A DNA stretch of 64,000 bases. Source: Spirometra erinaceieuropaei. Taxonomy: Eukaryota; Platyhelminthes; Cestoda; Diphyllobothriidea; Diphyllobothriidae. Both the position numbers and the translations under genes were made by a program. How positions within the stretch are numbered: position 1 is the stretch's first letter; every line of letters begins with the position of its first letter. Where the stretch lies: contig CACRXP010000652.1 in NCBI GenBank assembly GCA_902702965.1, positions 175,570-239,569 on the forward strand, in the 5' to 3' direction. The notes under the pieces were generated by a model. The model made no database searches. It had not been told where the DNA came from and saw only the letters and a program-made list of their open reading frames with translations. Positions 22,644-34,487 of the stretch are shown here, piece by piece.

Positions 22644-25587
22644 CTTGACGTCAATAAAATGCTATACTCGTCGTAACTCACGGTTTCATGCTGTTCCATG
22701 ATGCATAATGAAGATGCTTGTGACACTCACACCCCATATATACTCTCTCTTGATTGCTATTCCAGTGAGACTGCAGTTCTCATGAATTTTATATCGATGA
22801 CTAGCTACTGAAGTATGTATTTTCAAAACCCACATGGTTTATGGGGAGCGTTAGATTATAATTGATCGTACACCCGTGTTGGTCAAATTCTCGCGGCCGA
22901 GTTGGCAGATAACTGATATCGAAGTCCTAGGTGTCAGTCATTCCTGTAATGTCCCGTAGTCTATCGAAGTTTTTATAAAATAACATACTCAGAGTGTTTT
23001 AAGTGGATTTATTTACGGACAGCACGTAATCGCAAGGGAACTACTTGAAAACAAAGCCTTAAATGCATGAATAAAGTGAAGCCGTCGTTTTATTTAACTT
23101 GAACGGGGTTACCCAAAACCCATGCCCTCCTACGTATAAAACGTCTGGAGTAAACGGTGACGTCATTCCGTTTTTCCCCTAAATCCTCAGTTTCGGTCGA
23201 TTTACTCTTCATTGGCTAAGTTTCTAGAATTCTCACGATCTTCTCTGCAATTCTAGGCTGGAGACACTTGGCGCCCACACTACCTCCATCATCAGAAATC
23301 ATCCAGATATCTGCCAGATTAGGTTTGAATTAAGGGCTGCAGTTATGGTTAGGTTTGCGACTGGACATACAGTTAGAGTTGGTTTTGCATAAATCCTTAT
23401 GTAAAAATTTTAGTTAGATTATTCTACTGGTTTGTGTTTTCCAAGTAATGTTCGTGTGACTGGGTTTGTCTCCACGTTTTTGAACCTAGATTAGCAGTTT
23501 CTGGAGAGGAACGAAAAAGGGCCTAATTTAGTTCTACTCCAAGATTTATCCCGAGCTCTGAGATAAGTGGTAAATAGCAAAATGCGGCTTGATTTGGAAA
23601 AATTCACAATCTACGTCCCGGCTTGAACCCTAGGCCTCACTTGCTAGAAGCCAGGATGTCGTCAGTTACTCATCCAACTAAAACTGCGATTTTCTGACAG
23701 GGCAAACCCACAGTAAAGTGTGACTAAAGCCCAAAATGAGACCGAATGGGGGGCGAACAACCAAGAAAGAGCGGAAAGATATTGATTTTCCTTGAGCTGT
23801 TCCATCTTTTTTAAATACGGTAGCATGTTTTAAATGTCGAATCAGATGCAATGGTGTCCACTGACGTACTTGAGGTTGTCCAGTCATGAAAACGCGTGGC
23901 GTTGTAACGGGTAACTTGTGCAGACTTCTTGGAAACCGTGGCCTAGAGGATTGTTGAAAGGTGACTGTTCCTGCATCCAACACAACCTACATATTTAATT
24001 CGAAAGAGCGGACACCAGCAATGCTCTGTCGCAAACTTGCATGAGAGTAAAATGCGAAGAAAACATCGTTGCCCATGTCATTCACCAAACATTCCGCACT
24101 TATCCGGCAGCGCTACGAGGATCGGGGAGAGAGGAGAGGCCAAGCCCGAACAAATGGTTTCTGACACAAATCAGTTTATACCTCCCTTTTCGTTCTGTCA
24201 ACCAAAGGCGTCTTTGTGAGGAACGAGACTCGAACTGTCTCATAACCTATTAAAACGGCGCCTTGTTACATTTCGTGCAAATAACGGTCGTAAGAACTGA
24301 AAAAGTAACTAGACGGTTCTTTCTACGCTTCAGTAGCTAAATTGTTCGTCTCAACCTGGACAGCCGTCCCCCTGCCGTCGTGTTGTTAGGCTGGATATTG
24401 GTCATCCAAGCATCAAGGACAGGCACGTGTACATCTGATGACCGAATCTCAACTAGCCTTTAATTGCCCCGCCCCACTGACCCCTCTTTTCAGGTGCCCC
24501 GAGAACGGGGAAGCGGCGCGACAAGGCCTTGCCTGTGTGTTTAAGCCCTTAATGGGTCTGAGTGAGGTCATTAAATGAGGCAGTCTCTGGCCTCAACGGC
24601 AGGTTTGTACGTATCTCCGCGTGTCCGAGTGGGGGATGTGAACTGCAACAACAAATGTGGCAGATACAAGGCATCTGACTAAGCAGGAAGTAGAAAGAGA
24701 AATTCAGGAATGCGCAATCCTACTAGGCAATTTAAAACCTCCCCGCGTCCATCGGAACCATCTGCAGCCCGCAGGCTAGGGGGAACTTGCCACTTGTCAG
24801 TTTAGACGGATCTAAGATCGTTTGGAAGAAAACGGCCGGCCTGGAGCGCTGGACTAAACTGCCCACAACCTTCTCAGTTGTTGACCATCTGTCGGCGAAG
24901 GGGTGACTAACAGGCTGTCGCAAAACCCTAGGGAATGCGATCATGCTGACTAGACTCATGGAGTAATCAGTAAACGTGGAAGTTTGCGCCTTCAAGTACG
25001 ACTAAATAACATGCTTAAGGAAAAGCAGTGATAAACCCAAGTCGCCGTAACTTCAAGGAAGTCATTGTCATCCGGGCGGAAGGGAATATGGACGGGATAC
25101 TGGCAGTCTGCAACACGGTTCCTGGTCTCAAGACCATGACTATTATGCCAGTCATCGATCTCCACAAAAAATTTATTGTTATGCGCACTAGAGGCTTATT
25201 TGTACGTTGCCGACCTAAAATTCACGATGGCAAATCACTTACTCTAGTCTCTCTTTCTCTCCACTGCCCACTTGTACACCCTAGTCAGACCAACTGGAGT
25301 TGAGACTGGAAGCACTGGTTGAAGACGAATTTCTCTCAGACCTCATTCCCCTGAACAATTTACTGGCTCCGCCCCTAGAGCGATCAGCCTCTGCCTGGAC
25401 GTTTCGTCTGACCCAAAATATAGGTCCGTGCACACATATTTGGGGACCGAAGATAGAGAAAGAGAGGAACCGGCACTTTGATGTCTTGTGTGGGGACAGA
25501 GCCGAAGCTCCTAATTGTCTGTCGTGCCCATTGTCCACTCCAATTGGTTGGACATTGTTTTACAGCTAGTCCACAATGGGTTAACTC
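22644..25587. other. 2.9 kb with no gene seen apart from a tRNA-like remnant
   Basis: ORFs are 60-100 codons and unrecognised. A weak TTAGGTTT-like patch at 23320-23400 resembles a degenerate telomeric run but lacks regular spacing. Confidence 0.4.
23622..23690 (-). repeat. tRNA-like SINE fragment (weak)
   Basis: Read on the minus strand, a TAGTTGGATGAGTAACTG A-box-like stretch is followed about 40 bases later by GGGTTCAAGCC, close to the B box. No acceptor stem was found. It is probably a tRNA-derived repeat rather than a tRNA gene. Confidence 0.35.
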
Positions 25588-25620
25588 AGAGAGAGAGAGA
25601 GGGAGAGAGAGAGAGAGAGA
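25588..25620 (+). repeat. GA dinucleotide microsatellite
   Basis: A nearly uninterrupted GA run of about 33 bases is broken by one GGG. Confidence 0.95.
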
Positions 25621-25796
25621 ATAGGACCGATTCTACATGACAGTGCCTCTCTATAGTCAATCTGACGCACTTTAGATTTCCGTAGTCTTAGACGTTGAGA
25701 ATTTTGTGTTAGGTTGCAATGTCTCAGTTTTGGTGCAGCCGTAGGGAAAGTCCGAATGAGTAAAGTTTGGTTAGTCAGAATGTTATTGCCGGCAAA

Positions 25797-25970
25797 GACA
25801 AGGGAGACTAGAATGGCCATTTCTGGCTTATTAGCCGTTGTCAGTCAGTCATATCCAACCCCGAAGTGTGGAACACCTGGGGCTCAAACTCGCGACCTGT
25901 TAGTTAGAAGTCCAACGCTTCTAACTACTGGGCAACGGGCCTGTTGTCCTGTCGGTTTCGATCGGAAATT
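25797..25970 (-). repeat. Family F tRNA-derived SINE-like repeat
   Basis: On the minus strand GCCCAGTAGTTAGAAGCG resembles a degenerate A box/D arm, and GGTCGCGAGTTTGAGCCCC a B box. The flanking text (GGAATGGCCATTTCTGGCTT-like, then CCTGTCGG) recurs in diverged form at 33825-33945 and partly at 62187-62310. The arrangement suggests a small family of tRNA-derived SINEs. Confidence 0.45.
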
Positions 25971-25973
25971 TGC

Positions 25974-26133
25974 TATGGTAGAGGGGCGATCGCCGATCGT
26001 TCTTACGGACCTCACTCGTCCTGTTGTGTCTATATCATGCGCCGCTGTTTAGCTGCTGCTTGGACTCTAGAGAGAGCCCCTAACTGGATAAGTAAATTCC
26101 GTAAGAACTATAAGTGAGCGCCCCTCTACCACA
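25974..26133. repeat. Small inverted-repeat element with arms of about 35 bp
   Basis: The left arm contains TGGTAGAGGGGCG and GTTCTTACGGA (25976-26010). The right arm (about 26097-26133) holds their reverse complements, TCCGTAAGAAC and CGCCCCTCTACCA, at matching spacing. The loop is about 85 bp. It directly abuts the family F SINE-like repeat. It may be a tiny MITE or a cruciform-forming end. Confidence 0.6.
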
Positions 26134-28196
26134 GTCTGGTTAGTCTCAGTTTAGGGAGTAGCACGTTCGTAGATCCTGCCAAGAAGTATAGACACACCAA
26201 TATGGATTTTGACCACGATCTCATCTAGTTCTTCTGTCCTTTCATTGTCATTGGAGCACGGTAAGTCCTGGCAGGAAAATGAGTTCACAACATCTTCCTT
26301 AATGTATTTTTCCTTTTCACTCACAGTCCGGACAGTCGGCATCCACACTCGAAACGTTACGTGAACCGTTTTGTCGCATTTACGTTCCAGCATCTCTCAA
26401 AAACTGCGGTCCAGTCCTAAGTCGTCCCTCAAAAACTGTGGTGTTTTTGTGGACCGCAACCCGGAAATCTCTTCGACTTGGCAAATAGACAAGATAACGT
26501 TATCTTGCGCTTTGGACACATGCGTGTTTATTTTTTATTATGAAGAATTAAAAGCGCCCCTGAAGTCTGGCCTGAGAAGAAGACGGACCTGAAAATTGGC
26601 GTTATTTCCTTATATTGGACATGATATCTGATCGATTTTATCTGAGTCTGGGTAGTGTAATAAAAAACGGGAAAGCGGGATCGACTAGGAATGACCAACG
26701 TAGTTCAACGGAGCTTCACTTTGATAAGTACAGGAGACGAAATGGAGCACCTACGCGCGTTTTCCAACTTTCTTTTGCTCTTGATACGTCACTTGCCTCA
26801 TAAGAGGTAAACGACGTCGGTTGAAAGGGTTGGCTTATTGAAGAATGATACCATAACTGAAGAAATGGAGAACTGGACGTACAAACAGCTTGAAATAGAC
26901 ACTAACTGCTGTGTATACGCCAGGCTACTGGAATTCGCTTCGACAGCGAATATTATCAATGACAGAGGCGTCACTAGTCAGGCCACTGCTGACGCAGAAT
27001 AATTTCGAGAGGACCCTATAACATACTTGGAGGAGAAACTAACTAGGAAATTCGGTTTCCAAGGTGGTACTTTGAGTTGGGCTGATTCGGTAATCGTTTG
27101 ATACTATGGATTACACCGGGTTTTCCGCCTTAACCCGGAATGACCTTCATGTACTCAAAACCCGGAAAAGTACCGTGTAAGTTACGGCAGATAAACAATA
27201 TCTACGTATTTAGTGGAGAATTTAGTAATTTATGTGGGCGATACAGTAGATTTGGCCGAAAGTCGTCTAAACAAGGCATCGGAGCCTAATGCCATAATAG
27301 ACGTTTCCGAGTGAAGGAAGAGGAATTGGCTTAAGCTCAGATGTATTTGTCAGCATTTACGACTCTGCATTATCGGAGCGAGGGACGTTCAGTGCGCAGT
27401 CCCGACTCAAAGTTTGCTTATAATCATGCCTGCTTCATCGACTGCTGACGTTGATGCCGGTTGAGCGTTAGATAGTTAATTTCCGGATAAGTAATTCACG
27501 CCGTCTGGCGTTGATTTATTTTGCGCGTGATCTCGTTTTCGAAAGTGAGGATTGGCGACCAGGGAGCCGTGCGCGGCGTCTGACTCCTTTGGCTGGCAGG
27601 TACAGATGAGGGTGTACAAGCACCATCCAACAAATTGCAAGTGAAAATGTATACGAACCCTCAGCCAGCCGCAACGCCAAACTGTTCTCCACCGATTTGA
27701 CTGCGTGCTACCGGCTTGTAAACAACCAAACCCTTGGGAGAATCAGTTCTGACGTGTTATTTCCCAGGTCGCAGAATTCTACCTCTTAAAAAAAGTCCAC
27801 GCTTAAGGCAAATGACTGTCGGATGGGGACGGATGACTCACGAGGAAATAATTGGCCAAATTACGACCATCTTTCATTCTGGACGTTAGTGTGGTGGGAG
27901 TTACGATACGCTCGCCCGCCGAACAACAAGCGTCTCTATTTGCAACATTAAAAGTTCAGTAGGTAAATTCCCAGTAGGCCTCACTCCTTTAGGTTCGCAA
28001 CGCGGAATTCTCATTCCTATGATTTCAGAATACATTCTGAAGACCTTGCCCGCTTTCAACTTATCCCAGAAAACAAAAAAATTGGTACTACGGGGACAGA
28101 GGAAGTAGGCTCACCTTTATGATTAACAGGTTAGGAACTTGAGAACAAACTGAACCGCTTTACAAGTGGCCTACTGAAAATGCCATAGCTTATATT
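26134..28196. other. No gene seen
   Basis: Only short ORFs are found. The words CTCAAAAACTGCGGTCC and CTCAAAAACTGTGGT (near 26395 and 26428) form a small direct repeat. Confidence 0.4.
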
Positions 28197-28670
28197 GGTC
28201 GGATGTGGTTTGGTAGGCCCACATGATGTAAGCGAACCCTAGTTACCTCAAAAATGGGACCGGTGGTAATAGAGTTTTTTACAGGTGGGGCTAGGGAACC
28301 CGCATGCGAGGAGTTTACGTGGTTATATGCAAAAGAAACGCTATTGGGAATGCGCGATTGTACTTTGAATGAGTGAGAAATGGCTGTGCTAATACTTAAC
28401 CCTAACTTTAACCCCTTAATCAAACCGTTAATCCTAACCTCTAAACCTGACCTCTAACCCTCACCCTTAATCCAAACCCCTAACTCAAAGCCCTAATTCT
28501 AACCCCTAACCCTGACCTCTAAACCTCACCCTTAACCCTAACCCCTAACCAAACCCCTAACTCATAACCATAACCCCTAACCATAACTCCTAACCCCTAA
28601 CCCTTACCCATAACCCCAGCTCCAGCATTATGTTGTCCATCAGGTGAGGCTACCAAACCGCATCTTACCC
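28197..28670 (+). mobile_element. Family B element with telomere-like core, copy B2 (best copy)
   Basis: Terminal inverted repeats of about 32 bp are clear: the left begins GGTCGGATGTGGTTTGGTAG and the reverse-complemented right end begins GGTAAGATGCGGTTTGGTAG. A body of about 170 bp (GGTGGTAATAG, TTTACAGGTGGGGC, GCTATTGGGAATGCGCG) is followed by about 230 bp of degenerate CCCTAA/CCCCTAA repeats (28388-28617), then TTGTCCATCAGGTGAGGC and the right end. There is no ORF. No clear target duplication was found. Confidence 0.8.
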
Positions 28671-30242
28671 TGATATGAACCATTTCGCTTATCACTGAAA
28701 ATCAGACGGCGAAAATTAAGAAATACTCATGTGGTTTATATGACAAATGTAAATGGACAATTCAGTCAGGCTTGTCAGAGTGAAAGGCACTTGTCAATAT
28801 TTGTTCGGCTGTCCGATAAAAAAAATAATTCGGCGAAATATGTTTTCCAAAAATTCAACACTACTCGAGATGTACTACATCTTAAATGAGTTGACTATAG
28901 TGCTCCCACTTTGTCGATACCACATCAACATTGCCTGAAATCTGACAGCTTGGTAATGATTTTCGTGACTGCCGTAGATAATGACTACCTCTTCATTCTG
29001 ACGAAGATCATCAAGGCTAGCTAAAACGCAGTTTATCCTCCGTTCGAAGAGGCTTCTGTTCAATTGATGAAATATTTACACAACCCTGATTGCAATGCTA
29101 TATCACAGTAACAACGCTTTCGCCCATTTTGAGAGTTCCATGTGAAGATGAATGGGTAGAGGTGGTAGTTTGTCCCTCGTGATCAGTGCTGATCATCTTG
29201 CCTAACCCGTGTTTGTTAGTTGGACGATGGATGGTTGCGTTTTATCGTCAACATCATTACTTCTTTTGCGACATTCGGCGGGACCTATTGTAGCATGCGA
29301 ACAGCGTGGACATGTTCGAGTGTTATGACTACCTTGCTATTGTTTGCAAGAAACTGTCTTTGCTTGTGTTTGGAGTCTGGATTGGCGTGTTGCAAGCGCA
29401 GCAGCCCTAGGAGTGGAGTTATGGTATATTTAAGTGGTATGGGTGAGCAACGTAATAAGACTGAAGTTTCACAACTACTACAACGTGTGTTCCGTATATA
29501 TTTCCCTAGTTTGGTGGAAGAGTTGATGTGGCTTGCTTATTGTAGCGTGAATTTTCGTGGCATGAGCTGATGTTGTGAGCAATGATGGCAACTTTATTCC
29601 AAGGAATAATACTGGTGCTCTGAATCTGAGTACGAGGGTGTCCAGTTAGAGGAATTTAGTGTCGGAAGGCCTGAGAGGGGTTTACCAGAGTTACTACGTC
29701 TTCCTGAGCCTTCCCATTTATCTCTCGTTTAAGCGTTGGATTCATGAGTCCATGGCGGTTGTGAGCGAACGCTGGGATAGGGCAAGTAGCCATCATGAGC
29801 ATCATATCAGAAGACAGATTCTCGTTCGAGTGTCGACTGTGTTTTGCAAATTTACATCACACGAGCCTGCTCAAGCAAGTATCTGTGGAAGTACTGCATA
29901 ATCCCTCACTGTCGTTTGGCTAAGACATTCCCTCTCTCGTGCAACAGTGACAACTCTGTTTTGATGTTGTTTTAGAAGACTTTGCCTTCAAAAACATCCG
30001 ACGTTGAGCTTTAGTTCTTTTCAAAGCGTCGCATAAAAAAGAAGTTGGATCCAATGAGCTAAGGCCAACATATTCTTCTCCTAGCTGTCCGAAAGCAAAA
30101 ACATCTGAGGCCTGTGATAGGTTTCTTCTCCGACCAGCAGAAGTGAGGACAATTATACGCCTGAAAGCGATGGCTGCTCGCCCGGACGAGACGCGTAAAA
30201 CCACCCTCCAGAGAGGACGCGGTATTGCCCTCCATGAAACTC
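28671..30242. other. No gene seen
   Basis: A 116-codon frame (29220-29570 plus) and a 109-codon frame (29920-30249 minus) have no known domain. Nothing points to exons of a host gene. Confidence 0.4.
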
Positions 30243-30473
30243 GGGACAAGGCCTTGCTTCGTAGCCGTACCTGTAAGGGGTAAGTGTTAGGGTTTGGAGT
30301 TAGGGCTTAAAGGGTGGGGTTAGGGGTTGGTGTTAAGGGTTAGGGTTAGGGGTGAGGGGCTGTGGTTAGGGGTAAGGGTTGAGGGGTGGGGATTTGGTTT
30401 AGGGGGTTAGGGGTTGGGGTTAGACTGGGGCTTGTCAACTGTAGGCACGGCTACGAACTGAGATCCGACCGAG
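30243..30473 (+). mobile_element. Family C element (short relative of family B), copy C1
   Basis: The left end reads CTTCGTAGCCGTACCTGTAA and the reverse-complemented right end reads GTTCGTAGCCGTGCCTACAG, so the termini are inverted repeats. Almost the whole interior (about 30276-30425) is a degenerate TTAGGG/TTAGGGG tract. The outermost GGTCGGAT matches the family B terminus. Confidence 0.65.
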
Positions 30474-31128
30474 AGTGGTTTATGGGGAGCAGACTTCCAC
30501 CGCGTCTGCTTCGCCCTCTATTCTCACATCCCTCGTATTCTTCTGTTGGATGAATGCTTAGGCACAAAAACACAGTGGCTGAAAAAGCAACAAACATATT
30601 GTCTTCACGTGCCACATACCTGCCGGCATTTAAAGATCGCTCAAATAAATCCCTATGGTAAAAGGGAGGTCTCGAAATCCAAATAAGTAGAAAATGGCAG
30701 AAAGATCACATTAGAAAGGGTCATTTAAGTTCGACGCAGAGTCCTGAATAATACCGAGTTACTCCGTCAGCTGATGAACTTACAAAACACAGCTATTAGT
30801 TCGTGATGATAATCGAAAAAAGGGAATTGATTATAAAAAGTGAGAAAACGAATTGCTGCACCCTCACACTCCCTTCCCTTTGTTATTTGCAAGCTGTCAA
30901 AAATCACACACATAACGGTCCACGCAATCTGTTTTAAGTCTTCAATTAAAAAAAAACTATATGTATTCGCCGCGCATTTTTGTCGGGCTGTGGACAGTCT
31001 CTCCCATCCAAATGTCCTACCGAACAAAATCAGCCTAGGATATTTGTCATTCTCGAATGCTTCACCTAGTGCTTGGCTATTTTGGGCTATGATGTAGGAT
31101 GGAAGCATAAGAATACGCCGCAGGGGCA
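30474..31128. other. No gene seen
   Basis: An ORF of 120 codons on the minus strand (30767-31129) is unrecognised and AT-rich. Confidence 0.4.
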
Positions 31129-32124
31129 TACAGTAGGTGGGCTAACTCATGAAATGTCGACCGAAATTCCGAAATGTGTTTTCGTTTCGAAAAGATTAAT
31201 TAAGTATGGTTGTAAAACCAATCAGCATGTAGTATAATTCTAAAACAATTCAATTACCTCAGGATGCCGGCTTTCGAACGGACTTCTTTCCAACTGCATC
31301 CAAAAGCCATACTCTGTAAAAAAATGACTACTTATGTAGCATGCATTTTTCTCACTGATTTTTGATGCCCTTAAAAATTCAATTATATTTCATGGAAAAC
31401 ATGCATAACATTATGCATTCTTTTACTCATTCAGTAGAAAACTAGATCTTCTTCAATTTCATGCTCAAAAGAAGGGTAACATTTGGTCTTTAAAAACTCT
31501 TCTAATTTCCGAATAATTCTGAACCGGACCTGCCATTACACTCGCATTCAGGGTTTCCAAACTACAATCCTTATATTTTCCGCGTACAGAAAACCATACG
31601 TTTCTCTACTGTATTAAGTGGACACCATATGGGGCTCATAAATTTCAGCAGTGGATTTCAGTAGTGTTGTTAACTTTACGAACCACATTGGTAAATACTG
31701 AGACATGACGTTTTATGAACGGTCGTTTCACGGTATTTAAAAATATCGCAAATAAAAACTTTTTTAAAACCGAATCATACACTTCCTTCGAGTATGAAAT
31801 TGGAAGATGTCGTAATTTCCTACCGATTGAGCAAAAGAACGAACATTTTATGTTTGTTTTCATGAAATATGATTAAGTTCTGTAGGCAATCGAAAATCAA
31901 TGAGAAAAATGCATGCTAATTAAATAGTTGTTTTTGCAAAGAATATTTTTTTAATGCAGCAGGAAAGAAGTTCATTCGAAAGCCATCATCCTGGGGTAAC
32001 TAAATTATTACAGAATTAGGCTGCTTGAAGATAAGGTCTACAACTCCAGTGAATCAATCTTTTAGAAACGAAAACGCATTTCGGAATTTCGGTTGACATT
32101 TCATGAGTTAGCCCATCTAATGTA
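31129..32124 (+). mobile_element. Family A foldback element, copy A2 (near complete)
   Basis: The ends are TACAGTAGGTGGGCTAACTC and GAGTTAGCCCATCTAATGTA, with TA at 31129-31130 and 32123-32124. The arms of about 390 bp pair with each other (for example GCATGCATTTTTCTCACTGA on the left and TCAATGAGAAAAATGCATGC on the right). The centre carries TTTTCCGCGTACAGAAAACC and a TGAGACATGACG motif. The interior has no transposase ORF. Confidence 0.88.
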
Positions 32125-32510
32125 CTTTGTAAAACTGGAATTTGTCTAAACGCAGATGGTTAGTTTTCATGTCGTGGACAGAAGCCTATATATATACCTT
32201 TGGCAGAAATGGGGCGTGAACAGGTGTTTAACCGGTAACACGGTCAGCCGAGCATTTAACTGGACGGAAGAATCTGCAGCCATGCGCGAACAGGCAGCGT
32301 AATCAGGATGCTTAGGCGTTTGCAAAGGGTTGGGTGGTAAAGATTTATAGGGTCCTGCATGTGCTCATGCCATGTACAGATCCTCCTGAAATTACTTCCG
32401 CTTGTCTAAGTTGAACAGATAAGTAGGTAGATGCAGACCAACGCGAAGCTAACCATGAAAAAAAGACTCAGTCATACAGTCGCCAGACGACCTAAACTGG
32501 AAATTACACA
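32125..32510. other. Spacer between foldback copies A2 and A3
   Basis: A 386-base spacer separates two copies in the same orientation. It contains a second ATACAGTCG word (near 32474) resembling the A3 terminus but no gene. Confidence 0.5.
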
Positions 32511-33494
32511 TACAGTCGGTGGGCTAACTCATAAAATGTCCACTGAAATTCCGAACTGCGTTTTCGTTTCCAAAAGTTTCATTAAGTGGGGTTATACAAC
32601 TAATCAGCCTGCAGCATAATTCTATAATATGTCAGTTACCACAGGATGCTGGCTTTCGAATGAACTTCCTTCCGGCTGCATGCAAAAACTATACCCTTTA
32701 AAAAATGACAACTAAAGTGGCATGCATTTTTCTCATTGATTCTCGATGCCCCTAAATGTGCAATTATATTTCATGTAAAACATGCATAAAAATATTCATT
32801 TTTTTGTTCATTCGGTAGATAATTATGTCTTCCAGCCTTTTACTCGAAGAAAGACTATAATTCGGTTTTAAAAAACTTTTCCAATTTCCGAATAATTTTG
32901 AACCCGCTCTACCGTTACACTTGGATTCAGGGTTTCCAAACTACAATCCTTATATTTTCCGCGTACGGAAAACTATACATTTCCCCACGGTGATAAAGCG
33001 AGACCATATAGGGTTCATAAACTTTAGCAGTGTATTCGATCCATATTGCGAACATTACAGGCCACATTGGTAAATGCAGAGACATGACGATTTATGAACG
33101 ATCTTTTTACGGTATCTAAAAGTCCCACAATTAGAAACTTTTTTAAGATCGAAATATGTCTCTTCTCCGAGGATAACTTTAGAAGACGACGAATGAACGG
33201 AAGAATTAATATTTTCATGCATGTTTTACATTAAATATAATTGAACATTTAAGGGAATCGAAAATCAATGAGAAAAATTCATGCCACTTTAGTTGTCATT
33301 TTTTACAGAGTATAATTTTTGCATGTAGCCGGAAGGAAGTTTATTCGAAGGCCGGCATCCTGTGGTAACCGACATATTATAGAATTATGTTGCAGGTGGA
33401 TTAGTTTTGCAACCTCACTTAAATAATCTTTTCGAAGCGAAAACGCATTTCGGAATTTCGGTTGACATTTCATGAGTTAGCCCACCTACTGTAT
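32511..33494 (+). mobile_element. Family A foldback element, copy A3 (near complete)
   Basis: The ends are TACAGTCGGTGGGCTAACTC and GAGTTAGCCCACCTACTGTA, with TA at 32511-32512 and 33493-33494. The arms and centre align with A2 along their whole length with scattered differences. No coding capacity is evident. It lies in direct orientation to A2, so the pair may arise by local hopping or segmental duplication. Confidence 0.88.
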
Positions 33495-34293
33495 ATAACT
33501 GTCTCGTAAAAAAGATCCACAATTCCACCATTGCGTCATTCAATCTGATTCATCTGGATACAAATCCCAGTGCTAACTTTATAAAGCTCAGCGTTTGCCG
33601 TTAAAATCTCAATAACTTTGGCCATGGTCTTACTCTGGGTAAACTTTCAATTTAAATTCGATACTGAAGAAATTTTAGACATAATAGTTCTATGTAATGC
33701 ATGATGACAGCCAGCCTACAAATTCAAACTCGGCTATAAGTAAAACTGTCCGTCTCACCAGACCATTACGCCCAACAACTTCTGATTTGAGAAGTGTTGC
33801 TTAGCTGTGCAGGGGACATCGGAATGGCTATCTCTGACTGATTTGCCTCTGTCAAATAGACCACGAGAGTTAGTTTGAGGTTTGAACTTGAACCAGTTAG
33901 TCATCGACTATTATTAAGCCGACCTAGGGGCCCGCCTCCTGTCGGCATAAATAGCCACTATTTCGTATCACATTGATATGGATTCCACCGATCTACTGGC
34001 GGATACCACTCCTTATTTCCCAGCTTATCTAATAAACTTGTCTCAGGATTTGTGTGTAGTTGCCATTTACAGCTGGTGAATTAACCAGTCCTTCAATCCA
34101 GTCCTAGAGGATTGAATCTAAGTAGAGGGGAGATTTGCAATGGTCCAACTTTTAAAGACTGTTCCGCCTCCCCCCTTTCCCCGCTTTGCCTTAAGTTTTC
34201 TTTTATTCCGTTCCACTCAGGAAGTCATAATTTGCGCTAAGCATATGATCCGTTCCCTGATAAAAAAAACGTAGATTCTGACTCGGCTATATT
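33495..34293. other. No gene seen; diverged family F copy at about 33825-33945
   Basis: The stretch GAATGGCTATCTCTGACTGA followed by TTTGAACTTGAACCAGTTAG and CCTCCTGTCGGC parallels the family F SINE-like copy at 25797-25970. The rest shows nothing recognisable. Confidence 0.4.
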
Positions 34294-34487
34294 CGGCAAG
34301 GCCTTATTTCGCAGCCTTACCTGTTGGGCGTTCGGGTTAGGGGTTGGGGGTAAGGGGTTGTTGTTAGAGCTAGTGGTTGTTGGTTGGGGTTAGAGGTTGA
34401 AGCTAAACCCCCTATTACCACTGGCCCGTTTGACAAGCGTTTGGGACTTGTCTACTGCATGTAAGGCTACGAAATAAGATCCGACCG
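34294..34487 (+). mobile_element. Family C element, copy C2
   Basis: The left end CTTATTTCGCAGCCTTACCT pairs with the reverse-complemented right end CTTATTTCGTAGCCTTACAT. Inside are a degenerate TTAGGGG tract (about 34333-34400) and CCCCTATTACCACTGGCCCG, which is shared with the body of family B. This links families B and C. Confidence 0.65.
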
